Part shown: piece by piece, positions 56,271-64,000 of the stretch
Layout of the letters: every line of letters starts with the position of its first letter
Numbering within the stretch: the first letter of the stretch is position 1
Source: FEN-1297 sp963710735
GTDB lineage: Bacteria > Bacteroidota > Ignavibacteria > Ignavibacteriales > Ignavibacteriaceae
Assembly (NCBI GenBank): GCA_963710735.1
Contig: CAVQBN010000012.1
Coordinates: 124,001-188,000 of the forward strand
Reading direction: 5' to 3'
DNA: 64,000 bases
Notes under the pieces: model-generated
Told to the model about the DNA's origin: nothing
Databases searched by the model: none
Seen by the model: the letters and a program-made list of their open reading frames with translations, nothing else
Made by a program: the position numbers and the translations under genes

Positions 56271-56487
56271 AACCTTATGATTGAATTTATTTAGAAGGGT
56301 TTGCTTAAAGTATTTATCTATTTCATTATAATTAACCCAAGTACCATGCCATTGAGAAATAGTTTAATTTTAGAATAAATTTTAACTTGTATCTGTTTTA
56401 TTTCAAGATTATTATTGTTCGAAACTTATTTCGAGACATTTAATTATTTTAGTAAAAATTTCAAGATATTCTTCAGATTTATAAAAA

Positions 56488-57432
56488 ATGAATAAAATCA
56501 ATTTGGATCTAGACATAGATTTTGAAGTAGAAATTAACAGATTAAAAAAAGAATTGAATGCTGTTATTTTAGCACATTATTATCAGGAATCAGAAATTCA
56601 GGATATTGCCGATTTTATAGGGGACAGTTTAGAATTGGCTAGAAAAGCAAAAACTACTGATGCAGATGTTATAGTTTTTGCCGGAGTACATTTTATGGCG
56701 GAAACTGCTAAGATTTTAAATCCAAATAAGCTGGTCTTACTGCCTGATTTAGAGGCAGGTTGTTCTTTAGCCGATAGTTGTCCGGCTTCTTCATTTAGTG
56801 CATTCCGTGAAAAAAATCCTCATCATATTGCAATCACTTATATTAATTGCAGTGCAGATGTAAAAGCACTAAGCGATATAATATGTACTTCAAGTAATGC
56901 TGAAAAAATTATAAATCAAATTCCAAAAGATCGCAAGATTATTTTTTCTCCTGATAGAAATCTCGGTAAGTATTTAATAAAAAAGACAGGGAGAGATATG
57001 CTATTATGGAATGGGGCTTGCATCGTCCACGAAACATTTAGTGAAAGAAAAATAATAGATCTTAAAATACAATTTCCAGAAGCCAAGTTAATTGCTCATC
57101 CGGAATGCGAAGATGTCATCCTGAGAAGATCTGATTATATTGGCTCTACCACTAAATTATTAAAATACGTGCAAGAGGATTCTGCATCGACTTATATAGT
57201 TGCAACGGAAGCAGGAATACTCCATCAGATGCAAAAATTTGCGCCAAATAAAAAATTCATCGCAGCACCGCCGGAAAAAAATTGCAGCTGTAATGAATGT
57301 CCATATATGAGACTTAATACACTTGAAAAATTATATCTCTGTATGAGAGATAAAAAACCGGAAATACAATTGGATGATATGGTAATAAGGAAAGCATTAT
57401 TACCAATAGAAAAAATGCTTGAGATGAGTTAA
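56488..57432 (+). CDS. nadA: Quinolinate synthase
   Basis: NadA condenses iminoaspartate with dihydroxyacetone phosphate to quinolinate in de novo NAD synthesis and carries an oxygen-sensitive 4Fe-4S cluster. The 314 residues include ILAHYYQESEIQDIADFIGD, VHFMAETAKILNP, LEAGCSLADSC (cluster Cys about 92), WNGACIVHE (Cys178), HPECEDV, GST and the final CSCNECPYMRLN (third ligand among Cys266-271). No nadB or nadC is adjacent. It ends with a four-base tail-to-tail overlap with the restored frame of the convergent sensor kinase. Confidence 0.97.
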   Translation: MNKINLDLDIDFEVEINRLKKELNAVILAHYYQESEIQDIADFIGDSLELARKAKTTDADVIVFAGVHFMAETAKILNPNKLVLLPDLEAGCSLADSCPASSFSAFREKNPHHIAITYINCSADVKALSDIICTSSNAEKIINQIPKDRKIIFSPDRNLGKYLIKKTGRDMLLWNGACIVHETFSERKIIDLKIQFPEAKLIAHPECEDVILRRSDYIGSTTKLLKYVQEDSASTYIVATEAGILHQMQKFAPNKKFIAAPPEKNCSCNECPYMRLNTLEKLYLCMRDKKPEIQLDDMVIRKALLPIEKMLEMS

Positions 57433-58645
57433 ACTTTTTTCAAAATAATTTTAAAGGTTGTACCTTCTCCAGGAATAGAAGATTTAACATAAATTTTGCC
57501 CTGATGATAGGTCTCAATTATCCTTTTTGATAGACTCAAACCTAGCCCCCAGCCTCTTCGTTTTGTACTATATCCCGGACGGAATACATCTTTTCTTCTT
57601 TTAAATCTATTCCTTTTCCGGTATCAGATACCTCAATCTCTACATTGCTATGTGTTGCCTTCACATCAATCTTTATTCTACCTTCTTTTTGATCCATAGC
57701 ATCCAGCGAATTTTTCACTAAATTTTCAATAACCCATTCGAATAATTCCGAATTTAACCTAGCTTTAGATTCCTTATCACCATCAATTGTTAACTCTACG
57801 CTTCTTCCAGTTTGAGGTAAGCGTCTTTGAAAATAATCCACAACTTTTTTTATTTCATCATAGACAAGCAATTCCTTTAATTCCGGTGTTGCACCAATCT
57901 TGGAGAAGCGGTAAGTAATTTTACTTAATTTTTCAACATCATTATTAATTTCTTCTGAAATGTCTACTACTTTATCGGGATCCCTAAAATTAATTTTAAG
58001 CATCTCAAGCCACCCCATTAGGCTTGAAATTGGTGTGCCGAATTGATGTGCTGTTTCTTTTGCCATACCAACCCATATATTGCTTTGCTCGCTTCGCTTA
58101 ATATTGCTGAAACCGACATAACCTAATATTATAAAAAGGCCCGCAATAAGTATTTGCAAATAAGGATAATATTTAAGTTGATTTATAAGATCCGAATCTC
58201 CGTAATGAATTCTTTGAAGAACTACAGTATCCTTGTAAGTAACTGCAATTGGTTTATGCGCTTTATCCATTTCAATAATTTTACCATCAAAAAATTTTTC
58301 TAATTGAGCATTAGTCAATGAAGTGTCGTATGGAATATTTTTAACATTTTTAATATCCGATTTATCATCGATAATGACCTTATTATCCGGCCCTGTATTT
58401 ATCAAAGGAAAATCAATAGGTTTTAAAATGTTTTCAAAAAGAAATGTAATATCAACATCAGGTCTGGAAGTATTTGCCAAATATTCAATTCCTTTGGCAT
58501 ATAGCTGAACAATTTTGCGCTCAGTTGTTTGCAGCTTATCGACTAAGTTTTGTGTGTAGTAAAGGGTTCCTCCAGCAATAAAAATGGCTACAATGAGTAG
58601 TGCTATTTTAATATTTAATGAAGCGGGGCCGCCGGACATTTTCAT
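57429..58645 (-). pseudogene. Sensor histidine kinase, interrupted by a -1 frameshift
   Basis: A membrane histidine kinase, restored length 405 residues. Two membrane helices (about 11-28 and 163-180) bracket a periplasmic sensor region of about 130 residues with no domain I recognise. The phospho-acceptor His200 is in AKETAHQFGTPISSL, the N box in ENLVKNSLDAM and the G1 box in DTGKGID. The frame then breaks at GIDLK (57599-57605 on this strand, heptamer T TTA AAA). In the -1 frame the missing end is intact: RRKDVFRPGYSTK, then RRGWGLGLSLSKRIIE with the G2 box, and a final TTFKIILKKV ending at 57429. Unshifted, the product stops at about residue 367 without the G2 box. No response regulator adjoins it. 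Confidence 0.9.
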
Positions 58646-58844
58646 TTATTGAATCCCTTATAGATAATAAACTTCTGTAATTTAGCTTTCTACTTTTATC
58701 GTTGAATTAACACCAAAATAGTTTTTACTATTTAGATATCAATTTCCGAAAAATCATGATGATTGTTCTTATAAAAATAAATTTTAGCTATTCTTTTTGA
58801 GAAATTTATGAAAGATTAAATTGAAAATCTCCCCAATACAATTG

Positions 58845-60116
58845 TTACTCAACAAAAAAAGTCTGCTGACGTTTCGGTCCGACAGAAACAATTTTAATCT
58901 TAATTCCGGATTTTTCAGAAATAAAATTTAAATAATTCTTTGTCTTATCAGGCAGTTCGGAATAAGATAAGCATTTTGAAATATCACTATTCCAGCCAGG
59001 CAAAATTTCGTAAACAGGTTTTACAGAAGAAAGCCTCTCAACATCCGTTGGAAATGATTTTAATTGTTTTCCGTTTAACTCATAACCGACGCAAACTTTT
59101 ATATTTTCAAAACTGCTTAAAACATCAAGTTTTGTAACTGCAACTGAGTCAATTCCATTAATCATTGCAGAATAGCCGACTAAGAATGCATCAAACCAAC
59201 CGCATCTTCTCGGACGGCCGGTAGTTGCACCATATTCCGCTCCTATTTTTCTTAACTTTTCACCTTCATCATTTATCAACTCAGTAGGAAATGGGCCGAA
59301 ACCGACTCTGGTAGTATAGGCTTTTACAATACCTACGACGTCGTCAATTTTCGTCGGCGGAATTCCCGTTCCCGTGCATGCGCCGCCGGATGTAGGGCTT
59401 GAAGAAGTTACATATGGATAAGTGCCATGGTCAACATCAAGCAAAGCACCCTGTGCACCCTCAAGTAAAATTGATTTGCCTTCTGCTATTGCACTGTTCA
59501 GGTATGAAGGAACATCTTTTATGTATTTATCAATGGTTTTATCGAATTCAACATATTGTTTAATAATCTCTTCCACGTCTAATTCTTCGTGTCCATAAAC
59601 TTTCTTTAGTAAGTTATTTTTCTCTTTTAAGTTTTCCCTTATTTTTTCTTCTAAGGCTTTACGATTTAGTAAATCAACTATCTTAATTCCTTTTCGTGCA
59701 TATTTATCAATATAACAAGGCCCAATTCCGCGGCCTGTAGTTCCAATTTTATTATCGCCGCTTTCACTTATTGAATCTAATAGTTTATGATAGGGCATAA
59801 TTAAATGAGCATTATGGCTAATAAATAATCTGCCGTCAACTTTGATGTTATTCTTTTCAAGCAAATTAATTTCATCCAACAGTGCGGTTGGGTCAATTAC
59901 AACGCCATTTCCAATTACGCAAATTACATTTTCTCTCAATATTCCGGAAGGAATTAAGTGCAGTATATATTTTTTCTCGCCTATTTCTACTGTATGTCCG
60001 GCATTTGCACCGCCCTGATATCTGGTTACAATATCGTATTTTTCACTTAAGATGTCTACAATTTTACCTTTACCTTCGTCTCCCCATTGGCTCCCCACAA
60101 GTACTGTAACGCTCAT
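58845..60116 (-). CDS. purA: Adenylosuccinate synthetase
   Basis: PurA joins IMP and aspartate with GTP to make adenylosuccinate, the first committed step from IMP to AMP. The 423 residues begin VLVGSQWGDEGKGKIVD, which includes the catalytic Asp and the P-loop, then GGANAGHTV with the catalytic His, GTTGRGIGPCY, LLEGAQGALLDVDHGTYP and the C-terminal TTGRPRRCGWFDAF and VTKLDVL. All expected motifs are present. It appears to be monocistronic and is separated from the STAS gene upstream by a terminator. Confidence 0.98.
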   Translation of the reverse strand: MSVTVLVGSQWGDEGKGKIVDILSEKYDIVTRYQGGANAGHTVEIGEKKYILHLIPSGILRENVICVIGNGVVIDPTALLDEINLLEKNNIKVDGRLFISHNAHLIMPYHKLLDSISESGDNKIGTTGRGIGPCYIDKYARKGIKIVDLLNRKALEEKIRENLKEKNNLLKKVYGHEELDVEEIIKQYVEFDKTIDKYIKDVPSYLNSAIAEGKSILLEGAQGALLDVDHGTYPYVTSSSPTSGGACTGTGIPPTKIDDVVGIVKAYTTRVGFGPFPTELINDEGEKLRKIGAEYGATTGRPRRCGWFDAFLVGYSAMINGIDSVAVTKLDVLSSFENIKVCVGYELNGKQLKSFPTDVERLSSVKPVYEILPGWNSDISKCLSYSELPDKTKNYLNFISEKSGIKIKIVSVGPKRQQTFFVE

Positions 60117-60167
60117 TAATTTTTCCTTAATAAAAATTTACAAAAACGATCGTTGTATAAACAAAAG

Positions 60168-60199
60168 AAAAACTCCGAATCCTTAAATCCGGAGTTTTT
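60168..60199 (-). terminator. Terminator after the STAS gene
   Basis: AAAAACTCCG (60168-60177) and CGGAGTTTTT (60190-60199) form a 10-base stem with a 12-base loop. On the minus strand the stem ends in a T-run, 25 bases past the STAS stop codon, so it separates that gene from purA. The symmetric A/T ends could also act in the other direction. Confidence 0.78.
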
Positions 60200-60223
60200 A
60201 CAAAACCTTTATTTAAATACGTT

Positions 60224-60565
60224 TTAGTTTGAAAAGCTTTTTATAGCGTCTTCAACTGTGTCGTAGGATTCGAATATTGTAATTAGTTTTGTAATTACCA
60301 ATAAACTTTCAATTTTTTCTGTTGTTCTTGCTAATTTAAGATGCCCCTCTCCTTTTTTCAAAGTTGTAAGGCCGCCAATAAGCATACCTAAACCCGAGCT
60401 ATTCATAAATTTAACTTCCGATAAATCCACAACTATATTTTTCTTGCCTTGATCCAGGTATTTATGGAGAAGTTCATTAAATTCTTTTGTGTCATCTCCT
60501 CCCATAACATTGCCTTTAAGTTCAATTACAACTGCGTTGTATTGTTCAACTACTTTGGTTTTCAT
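60224..60565 (-). CDS. STAS-domain anti-sigma-factor antagonist
   Basis: A 113-residue single STAS domain. The conserved region VDLSEVKFMNSSGLGMLIGG includes the phosphorylatable Ser in NSSGLG (about residues 55-65), as in SpoIIAA/RsbV antagonists that partner-switch with a kinase-type anti-sigma factor. The ATG at 60565 is preceded by AAAGGAGTTATTC; a TTG nine codons upstream is a weaker start. Its kinase and phosphatase partners are not in the window. The gene next to it on the opposite strand is an ECF sigma factor, but ECF anti-sigmas normally do not use STAS antagonists, so no link is claimed. Confidence 0.9.
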   Translation of the reverse strand: MKTKVVEQYNAVVIELKGNVMGGDDTKEFNELLHKYLDQGKKNIVVDLSEVKFMNSSGLGMLIGGLTTLKKGEGHLKLARTTEKIESLLVITKLITIFESYDTVEDAIKSFSN

Positions 60566-60931
60566 GAATAACTCCTTTAATTTGATTTTCAATTTAATTA
60601 GATAGTGCTATTTTTGCAATAGGAAGCAGGTCAAAACTAATTAACTTAAAATTAAATTGCTAACAAAAAATACTAAATTCTATAAAATTTCTCATTTTGT
60701 GCGACAAATTGCAGCAGAATTAAAAAAAAGCAAAAGTAAATTCTATATACAGCTAAATTAAAAAAAACCTGACATTAACAAAATTTATTAATTATTTACT
60801 CAAAATATTACCTCTGGTAATTGAAACGGATCGCTTATCAAAATAAATTGCATATCACAAAAAATTCTATTTGAATTATCCCGGAAATATTTATTTTAGG
60901 GAACAATTATCAAGGGTTTGCGTCTAAAATC
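60566..60931. other. Divergent intergenic region between STAS and ECF sigma genes
   Basis: About 365 bases of AT-rich DNA with promoters for both directions. The only defined element is the ECF-type promoter at 60899-60928. No ORF or RNA seen. Confidence 0.45.
60899..60928 (+). promoter_or_regulatory. Candidate ECF-type promoter of the sigma gene
   Basis: GGGAAC (60899-60904), a 16-base spacer, then CGTCTAAA (60921-60928) has the GAAC / CGTC pattern of ECF-sigma promoters, suggesting autoregulation. The ATG at 60932 follows so closely that a transcript from it would be nearly leaderless, and no clear ribosome site is visible; this is either a real feature or a reason for doubt. Confidence 0.45.
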
Positions 60932-61525
60932 ATGAAAATCAATAAAAAGAAAAAAGAATTGTTGTATCCGCAGATATTAAATTTAGATGACGATTTTTCT
61001 CTGATTAAAAGATTCATAGAGGGGGATGAATCGACTTTTAATAACCTTGTCCAGCGCCATAAGGAAAAGGTAAGGAATATAATTTATTTAACAATCGGGA
61101 ATCATGATTTAGTTGATGACATTGCACAAGAAGTATTTTTAACAGTATATAAAAATCTCAATAATTTTCGATTCGAATCTCAGTTTACAACTTGGCTGTA
61201 TAGAATTACGGTAAATAAATGTAAAGATCATTTAAGGAAAATGAAGATTAGAAACATTTTTTCACCAATTAAAGATTCTGAAGAAGAGCTGGGTTATAAT
61301 CCTTCACCGGATGATTCGGATATAAAAGAAATAGTTCAAAATGCCATTGCAAAATTACCGGAAAAATTGAGAATCCCGTTGTTACTAAAAGATATAGAAG
61401 GTTTAAGTTACCAGGAAATTGCTGAATCTGTTCAATGTGAAATCGGAACAGTTAAGTCTCGGATATTTAGGGCAAGAGAAGGTTTGAGAGATATACTTAA
61501 GCCATATGCTCAGGAGTTAATGTGA
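60932..61525 (+). CDS. ECF-family RNA polymerase sigma factor
   Basis: A 197-residue sigma-70-family factor of ECF type. Region 2 is seen in IEGDESTFNNLVQRHKEKVR, IAQEVFLTVYKNLNNF and FTTWLYRITVNKCKDHLRK; region 4 in AIAKLPEKLRIPLLLKDIEG and SYQEIAESVQCEIGTVKSRI, the -35-reading helix-turn-helix. It has no C-terminal extension. The following gene, overlapping at TGATG, is its anti-sigma. A likely ECF promoter immediately upstream suggests autoregulation. The signal is unknown; the adjacent membrane anti-sigma suggests envelope stress. Confidence 0.93.
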   Translation: MKINKKKKELLYPQILNLDDDFSLIKRFIEGDESTFNNLVQRHKEKVRNIIYLTIGNHDLVDDIAQEVFLTVYKNLNNFRFESQFTTWLYRITVNKCKDHLRKMKIRNIFSPIKDSEEELGYNPSPDDSDIKEIVQNAIAKLPEKLRIPLLLKDIEGLSYQEIAESVQCEIGTVKSRIFRAREGLRDILKPYAQELM

Positions 61526-63093
61526 TGAAAACTTTTTACAAGAAATTTGAAATGCTTTCAGCATATCTTGATGATGAGCTTTCGGATACTGAAAGAAAAC
61601 AAATTGAAGAAGAATTAAAATTTTCAAAAGAACTTCAAGAAAAACTTGCCGAATTAAAGAAATTAAAATTACTCACTACTTCATCAGTAAAAAGTATCGG
61701 GGAAAATCCTTACTTTGAAACTCGTTTAGCTGCATCTATGCGGATTAAAAATCCATGGTACACTAAATTTAAAAAACTTTCTCCGGTATTAGGAATAGTT
61801 GCTGTCAGCCTTGCCTTAATGATTGTTCTAAAATACAATCCTCAGATAATAGACAGACTTGTTGAACAGCAAAAATCTAACTTATCAGCTTTTTATAAAG
61901 AAAATTTAAAACCCTTACTGTTCGCAGCAGATTTAACAAACGAGGATATTTTTAACTTCGCATTCTACCATCAATTGCCGCTGGACAATCAGAAGCACCA
62001 ATACTTACAATTCGGTTCCGATAATAATGGCAAACAGTATTTTGAAATTAGAAATGCCGGCTTGGTTGAGGGTAAAAATAATTTAGAGAATTTTATTAAG
62101 GGATTAAATCTTAACGGCACACAGCAGAAAGAAATGGATTCAATTCTTGCTTCTTATGCTTCAGATTTACAATCACAAGTCCTTGTAAATGAAAAGAATA
62201 CCGTTGCTATAAACCCAAATATTTGGAATTACAATAAAGCGTTAACTGCAGATCTAATATCCTTTGCAGCAAAGGCAAATAAAAAAGAGATGGACAAGGT
62301 TTTGCCTCCCGGGTTTGAGCGTTATTATAATAAAAAATCACTCGCTCAAATGGTGAATAAAGTTAAAGCCTCAAATAGCAATAAATACATTTTCTTTACC
62401 CCGGATTCAATTTTTTCTGAATCGTTCTATTTCAATAAGGATGACTTTAAAAAAGAAATGAAGCAATGGTCCGATGAATTGGCCAAGAATATGAATGAGT
62501 TGAATAAGAATTTCGATATTACTGTCCATTTGGGGGACAGTTTTGCCAGATTGAAAAAAGATTCAGCCTGGGGTAAAGATTTTAAAGTTTTTATTGACAG
62601 CAATTACTGCAAGGTACACATTCCTAATATAATTATCCCGCCGGTAATTTTACCGAATATGGGTAACATAACCATGCATCTTGACAGTTTAACAAAATTG
62701 ATGAAGGATTATTCCTTTAATATTCCGGAATTAAGAAAACATAAAAATTTTAATTTCAAATACTTTTATAATGATTCTTCTAAGGGATTAAACTTTAACT
62801 TTAAAGCATTCGGTTTCGATTCAACATATAATTTTAAAAATCATAAAGCTGATTCATTACTATATTCAAGATTTAAGAATCATCATTTTTCCTTTAATCC
62901 TGACTCGATGGCTTCCATTTATAAATTCTTTATGAATGATTCCACTAATTTAAATCAGCAAAGAAATCTTCAAAAGGAAATGAAGGAATTCCAAAAAGAA
63001 ATGGAAAGTTTTAGAAAGGAAATGGAAAAAATGCAGAAGGAATTCCAGAAAAATGTACCGCAGCCGGAGTCTAAAAAACCGGTAATAATTTAG
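61525..63093 (+). CDS. Membrane anti-sigma factor with a large extracytoplasmic domain
   Basis: A 522-residue protein. Residues 1-50 resemble the helical anti-sigma domain (LSAYLDDELSDTERKQIEEEL) but without the zinc-binding His-Cys-Cys motif. One membrane helix lies at about 86-102 (SPVLGIVAVSLALMIVL). The remaining 420 residues should be periplasmic: they include repeated YNKKSLAQ, FNFKYFYND and HFSFNPDS segments and end in a Met/Glu/Lys-rich coiled coil (MKEFQKEMESFRKEMEKM). This is much larger than typical ECF anti-sigmas. The start ATG 61525 overlaps the sigma stop (TGATG), showing translational coupling. The periplasmic part presumably senses the signal; no ligand is evident. Confidence 0.8.
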   Translation: MKTFYKKFEMLSAYLDDELSDTERKQIEEELKFSKELQEKLAELKKLKLLTTSSVKSIGENPYFETRLAASMRIKNPWYTKFKKLSPVLGIVAVSLALMIVLKYNPQIIDRLVEQQKSNLSAFYKENLKPLLFAADLTNEDIFNFAFYHQLPLDNQKHQYLQFGSDNNGKQYFEIRNAGLVEGKNNLENFIKGLNLNGTQQKEMDSILASYASDLQSQVLVNEKNTVAINPNIWNYNKALTADLISFAAKANKKEMDKVLPPGFERYYNKKSLAQMVNKVKASNSNKYIFFTPDSIFSESFYFNKDDFKKEMKQWSDELAKNMNELNKNFDITVHLGDSFARLKKDSAWGKDFKVFIDSNYCKVHIPNIIIPPVILPNMGNITMHLDSLTKLMKDYSFNIPELRKHKNFNFKYFYNDSSKGLNFNFKAFGFDSTYNFKNHKADSLLYSRFKNHHFSFNPDSMASIYKFFMNDSTNLNQQRNLQKEMKEFQKEMESFRKEMEKMQKEFQKNVPQPESKKPVII

Positions 63094-63361
63094 AATATTT
63101 TAATTAAATCAATTTGATTTAATCGCTACTCCCAAAAGTTTGCTTAATTTTGGGATGTAAATCATAACTAATTCAAATAATTAACAGCTATCCTAAAAAT
63201 TTTCCGTTCATCCCTCTCTTCTTTACAAAAATCAAATTTTAGCGTAATTTAACATTGGTTTGAAGCATTAAGATGTTATATTTTAAACACTTTAACCAAA
63301 TTTGATTATCTTTCTGGAAATGATCTTTTAATATATTTTGATAAATCAGGAAGTTCTATTT

Positions 63362-64000
63362 ATGAAACTCGATTCTGTAAATCTGAAGGGAAATCTGAAA
63401 TTCCAGAGTTTTATTGGATTTACAATACTTCTGCTTATTTATAAAATACTTATATATTCATCCAGTTCATGGATACTTTTTATAATTAATAGCATTCTGG
63501 TTGCACTAACAATTACTTCTCTCATCTTATATCTTATTGATTTCAGTCATTCCAGAAAGATTAATCCTCTTGCATTAGTAATAAATGTTGGGATACTAAA
63601 TGCCGTATTGTTTTTTATGTTCACTTATTCTGATGCAATTTTAAGCGGATTATTGAATATCAATACGGGAAGAATAAATCCTAATATATTCGATGGTTTA
63701 GTTTCATTCTTTTACTCCTTTATCGTGTTAGTTTCAGTATCAGTTATGTTCATAGTCTTTAGAGAACTCTATTTTTTAAAGCAGAAAAAAAATGTCAGCA
63801 TATATTTCAATACGATGCTTGTCTTTTTTATTCTTGCTTCATTCGGTGCTTTATTAATTGATGTACCGGCTCTTCATTACATAAGAGATACATTCTTTAT
63901 CATTTCAGTTTTATTAATCATAATAAATTCTTTAAAGATTTCCTGGATAGCTTTTATTGTTAAGAAAGAAAAAATTTCTCTACTTGCTTTATCTATAGTA
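63362..64000 (+). CDS. Multi-TM membrane protein, 3' end outside window
   Basis: A frame open from ATG 63362 to the end of the window (213 codons, no stop), preceded by AGGAAG at a suitable distance. After a polar 15-residue start it contains about seven hydrophobic helices (IGFTILLLIYKILIY, ILFIINSILVALTITSLIL, INVGILNAVLFFMFTY, LVSFFYSFIVLVSVSVMFIVF, TMLVFFILASFGALLI, FFIISVLLIIINSL and the start of another). Such a seven- or eight-helix N terminus often precedes a histidine kinase or SpoIIE phosphatase domain, but the C-terminal part is not available here, so the function is open. Confidence 0.75.
   Translation, partial: MKLDSVNLKGNLKFQSFIGFTILLLIYKILIYSSSSWILFIINSILVALTITSLILYLIDFSHSRKINPLALVINVGILNAVLFFMFTYSDAILSGLLNINTGRINPNIFDGLVSFFYSFIVLVSVSVMFIVFRELYFLKQKKNVSIYFNTMLVFFILASFGALLIDVPALHYIRDTFFIISVLLIIINSLKISWIAFIVKKEKISLLALSIV

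Larger units (their letters stand above)
55872..56487. other. aroB-nadA intergenic region with two hairpins and a possible gene remnant
   Basis: About 615 bases without a convincing gene. It holds two perfect hairpins (55955 and 56244) listed separately. A strong GGAGGG at 56007 precedes ATG 56018, which opens only 13 codons (MLKTIFYFRIRYIN). On the minus strand, 55922-56158 is open for 78 codons with a protein-like stretch (NGNSPVIITGNNYLN, then NASKMIINEGKSSG) but no proper start, so it may be the remnant of a surface-protein gene. The right third, before nadA, is featureless and must carry the nadA promoter. Confidence 0.45.

Noticed and set aside
63130..63155. TCCCAAAA/TTTTGGGA inverted repeat after the anti-sigma gene
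   Set aside because: Eight-base AT-rich stem with no T-run; too weak to call a terminator.
1..64000. CRISPR arrays, transposons, prophage genes or a dedicated defence island
   Set aside because: I saw no direct-repeat array, transposase, integrase, restriction or toxin-antitoxin gene in any frame.

Overview
The window is AT-rich bacterial chromosome. It probably comes from an Ignavibacteria-type member of the Bacteroidota/Chlorobi/Ignavibacteriota group. The evidence is three proteins with type IX secretion (T9SS) style C-terminal sorting segments (one with SQNYPNPFNPTT), a PorZ-like propeller protein, TolB-repeat outer-membrane proteins, a menaquinone-pathway UbiE/MenG methyltransferase, and low GC with recognisable Shine-Dalgarno sites. 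I see no tRNA, rRNA, CRISPR array, prophage or insertion sequence. The content is mostly housekeeping and envelope genes with a few accessory modules.

Layout. 1-11400: signal peptidase I (5' end outside the window), a secreted S8 protease, a frameshifted O-methyltransferase, a MarR regulator, YigZ, UvrA, a secreted cupredoxin with a sorting tail, an RNase Z-like hydrolase and a Gfo/Idh/MocA oxidoreductase. 11400-22900: a redox and secretion stretch with a NapH-NapG-like polyferredoxin fusion beside a Tat-exported DUF362 protein, a membrane protein, a methyltransferase, a small ferredoxin, a group II PLP decarboxylase, an S9 peptidase followed by a chagasin-like inhibitor protein, and NudC. 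22890-30220: an export operon whose gene families match E. coli ybiH(cecR)-ybhGFSR, but with the double ATPase split in two and a TolC gene placed between the halves. Its promoter carries a four-half-site operator, and both permease genes carry a one-base insertion. 30370-41870: AsnA, a Gly/Arg-rich lipoprotein, a large metallopeptidase-propeller-barrel protein, small proteins, a SemiSWEET-rdgB-lipoprotein operon, and a minus-strand rsmA-PAP2-menG operon. 42000-50900: a ROK kinase that appears to start at CTG, converging on a six-gene minus-strand operon (Crp-like regulator, PHP phosphoesterase, RibH, GT-C membrane protein, PorZ-like protein, ABC-F). A perfect TGTGA-N6-TCACA site lies upstream of that operon. 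51190-64000: PpiD-like chaperone, barrel protein, AroK-AroB, NadA, a frameshifted sensor kinase, PurA, a STAS protein, an ECF sigma/anti-sigma pair, and a multi-TM protein that runs off the end.

Most notable are (i) four one-base frameshifts in otherwise well-conserved genes, two of them at an in-frame T TTA AAA heptamer; (ii) the split Ybh-like efflux operon with its operator array; (iii) a Crp-like regulator with CRP-type recognition residues and a matching consensus box in its own upstream region; (iv) the probable CTG start; and (v) the NapH-NapG fusion linked to DUF362. I found no clearly new defence or mobile system. All functional assignments come from reading motifs and family resemblance by eye; no database search was run.
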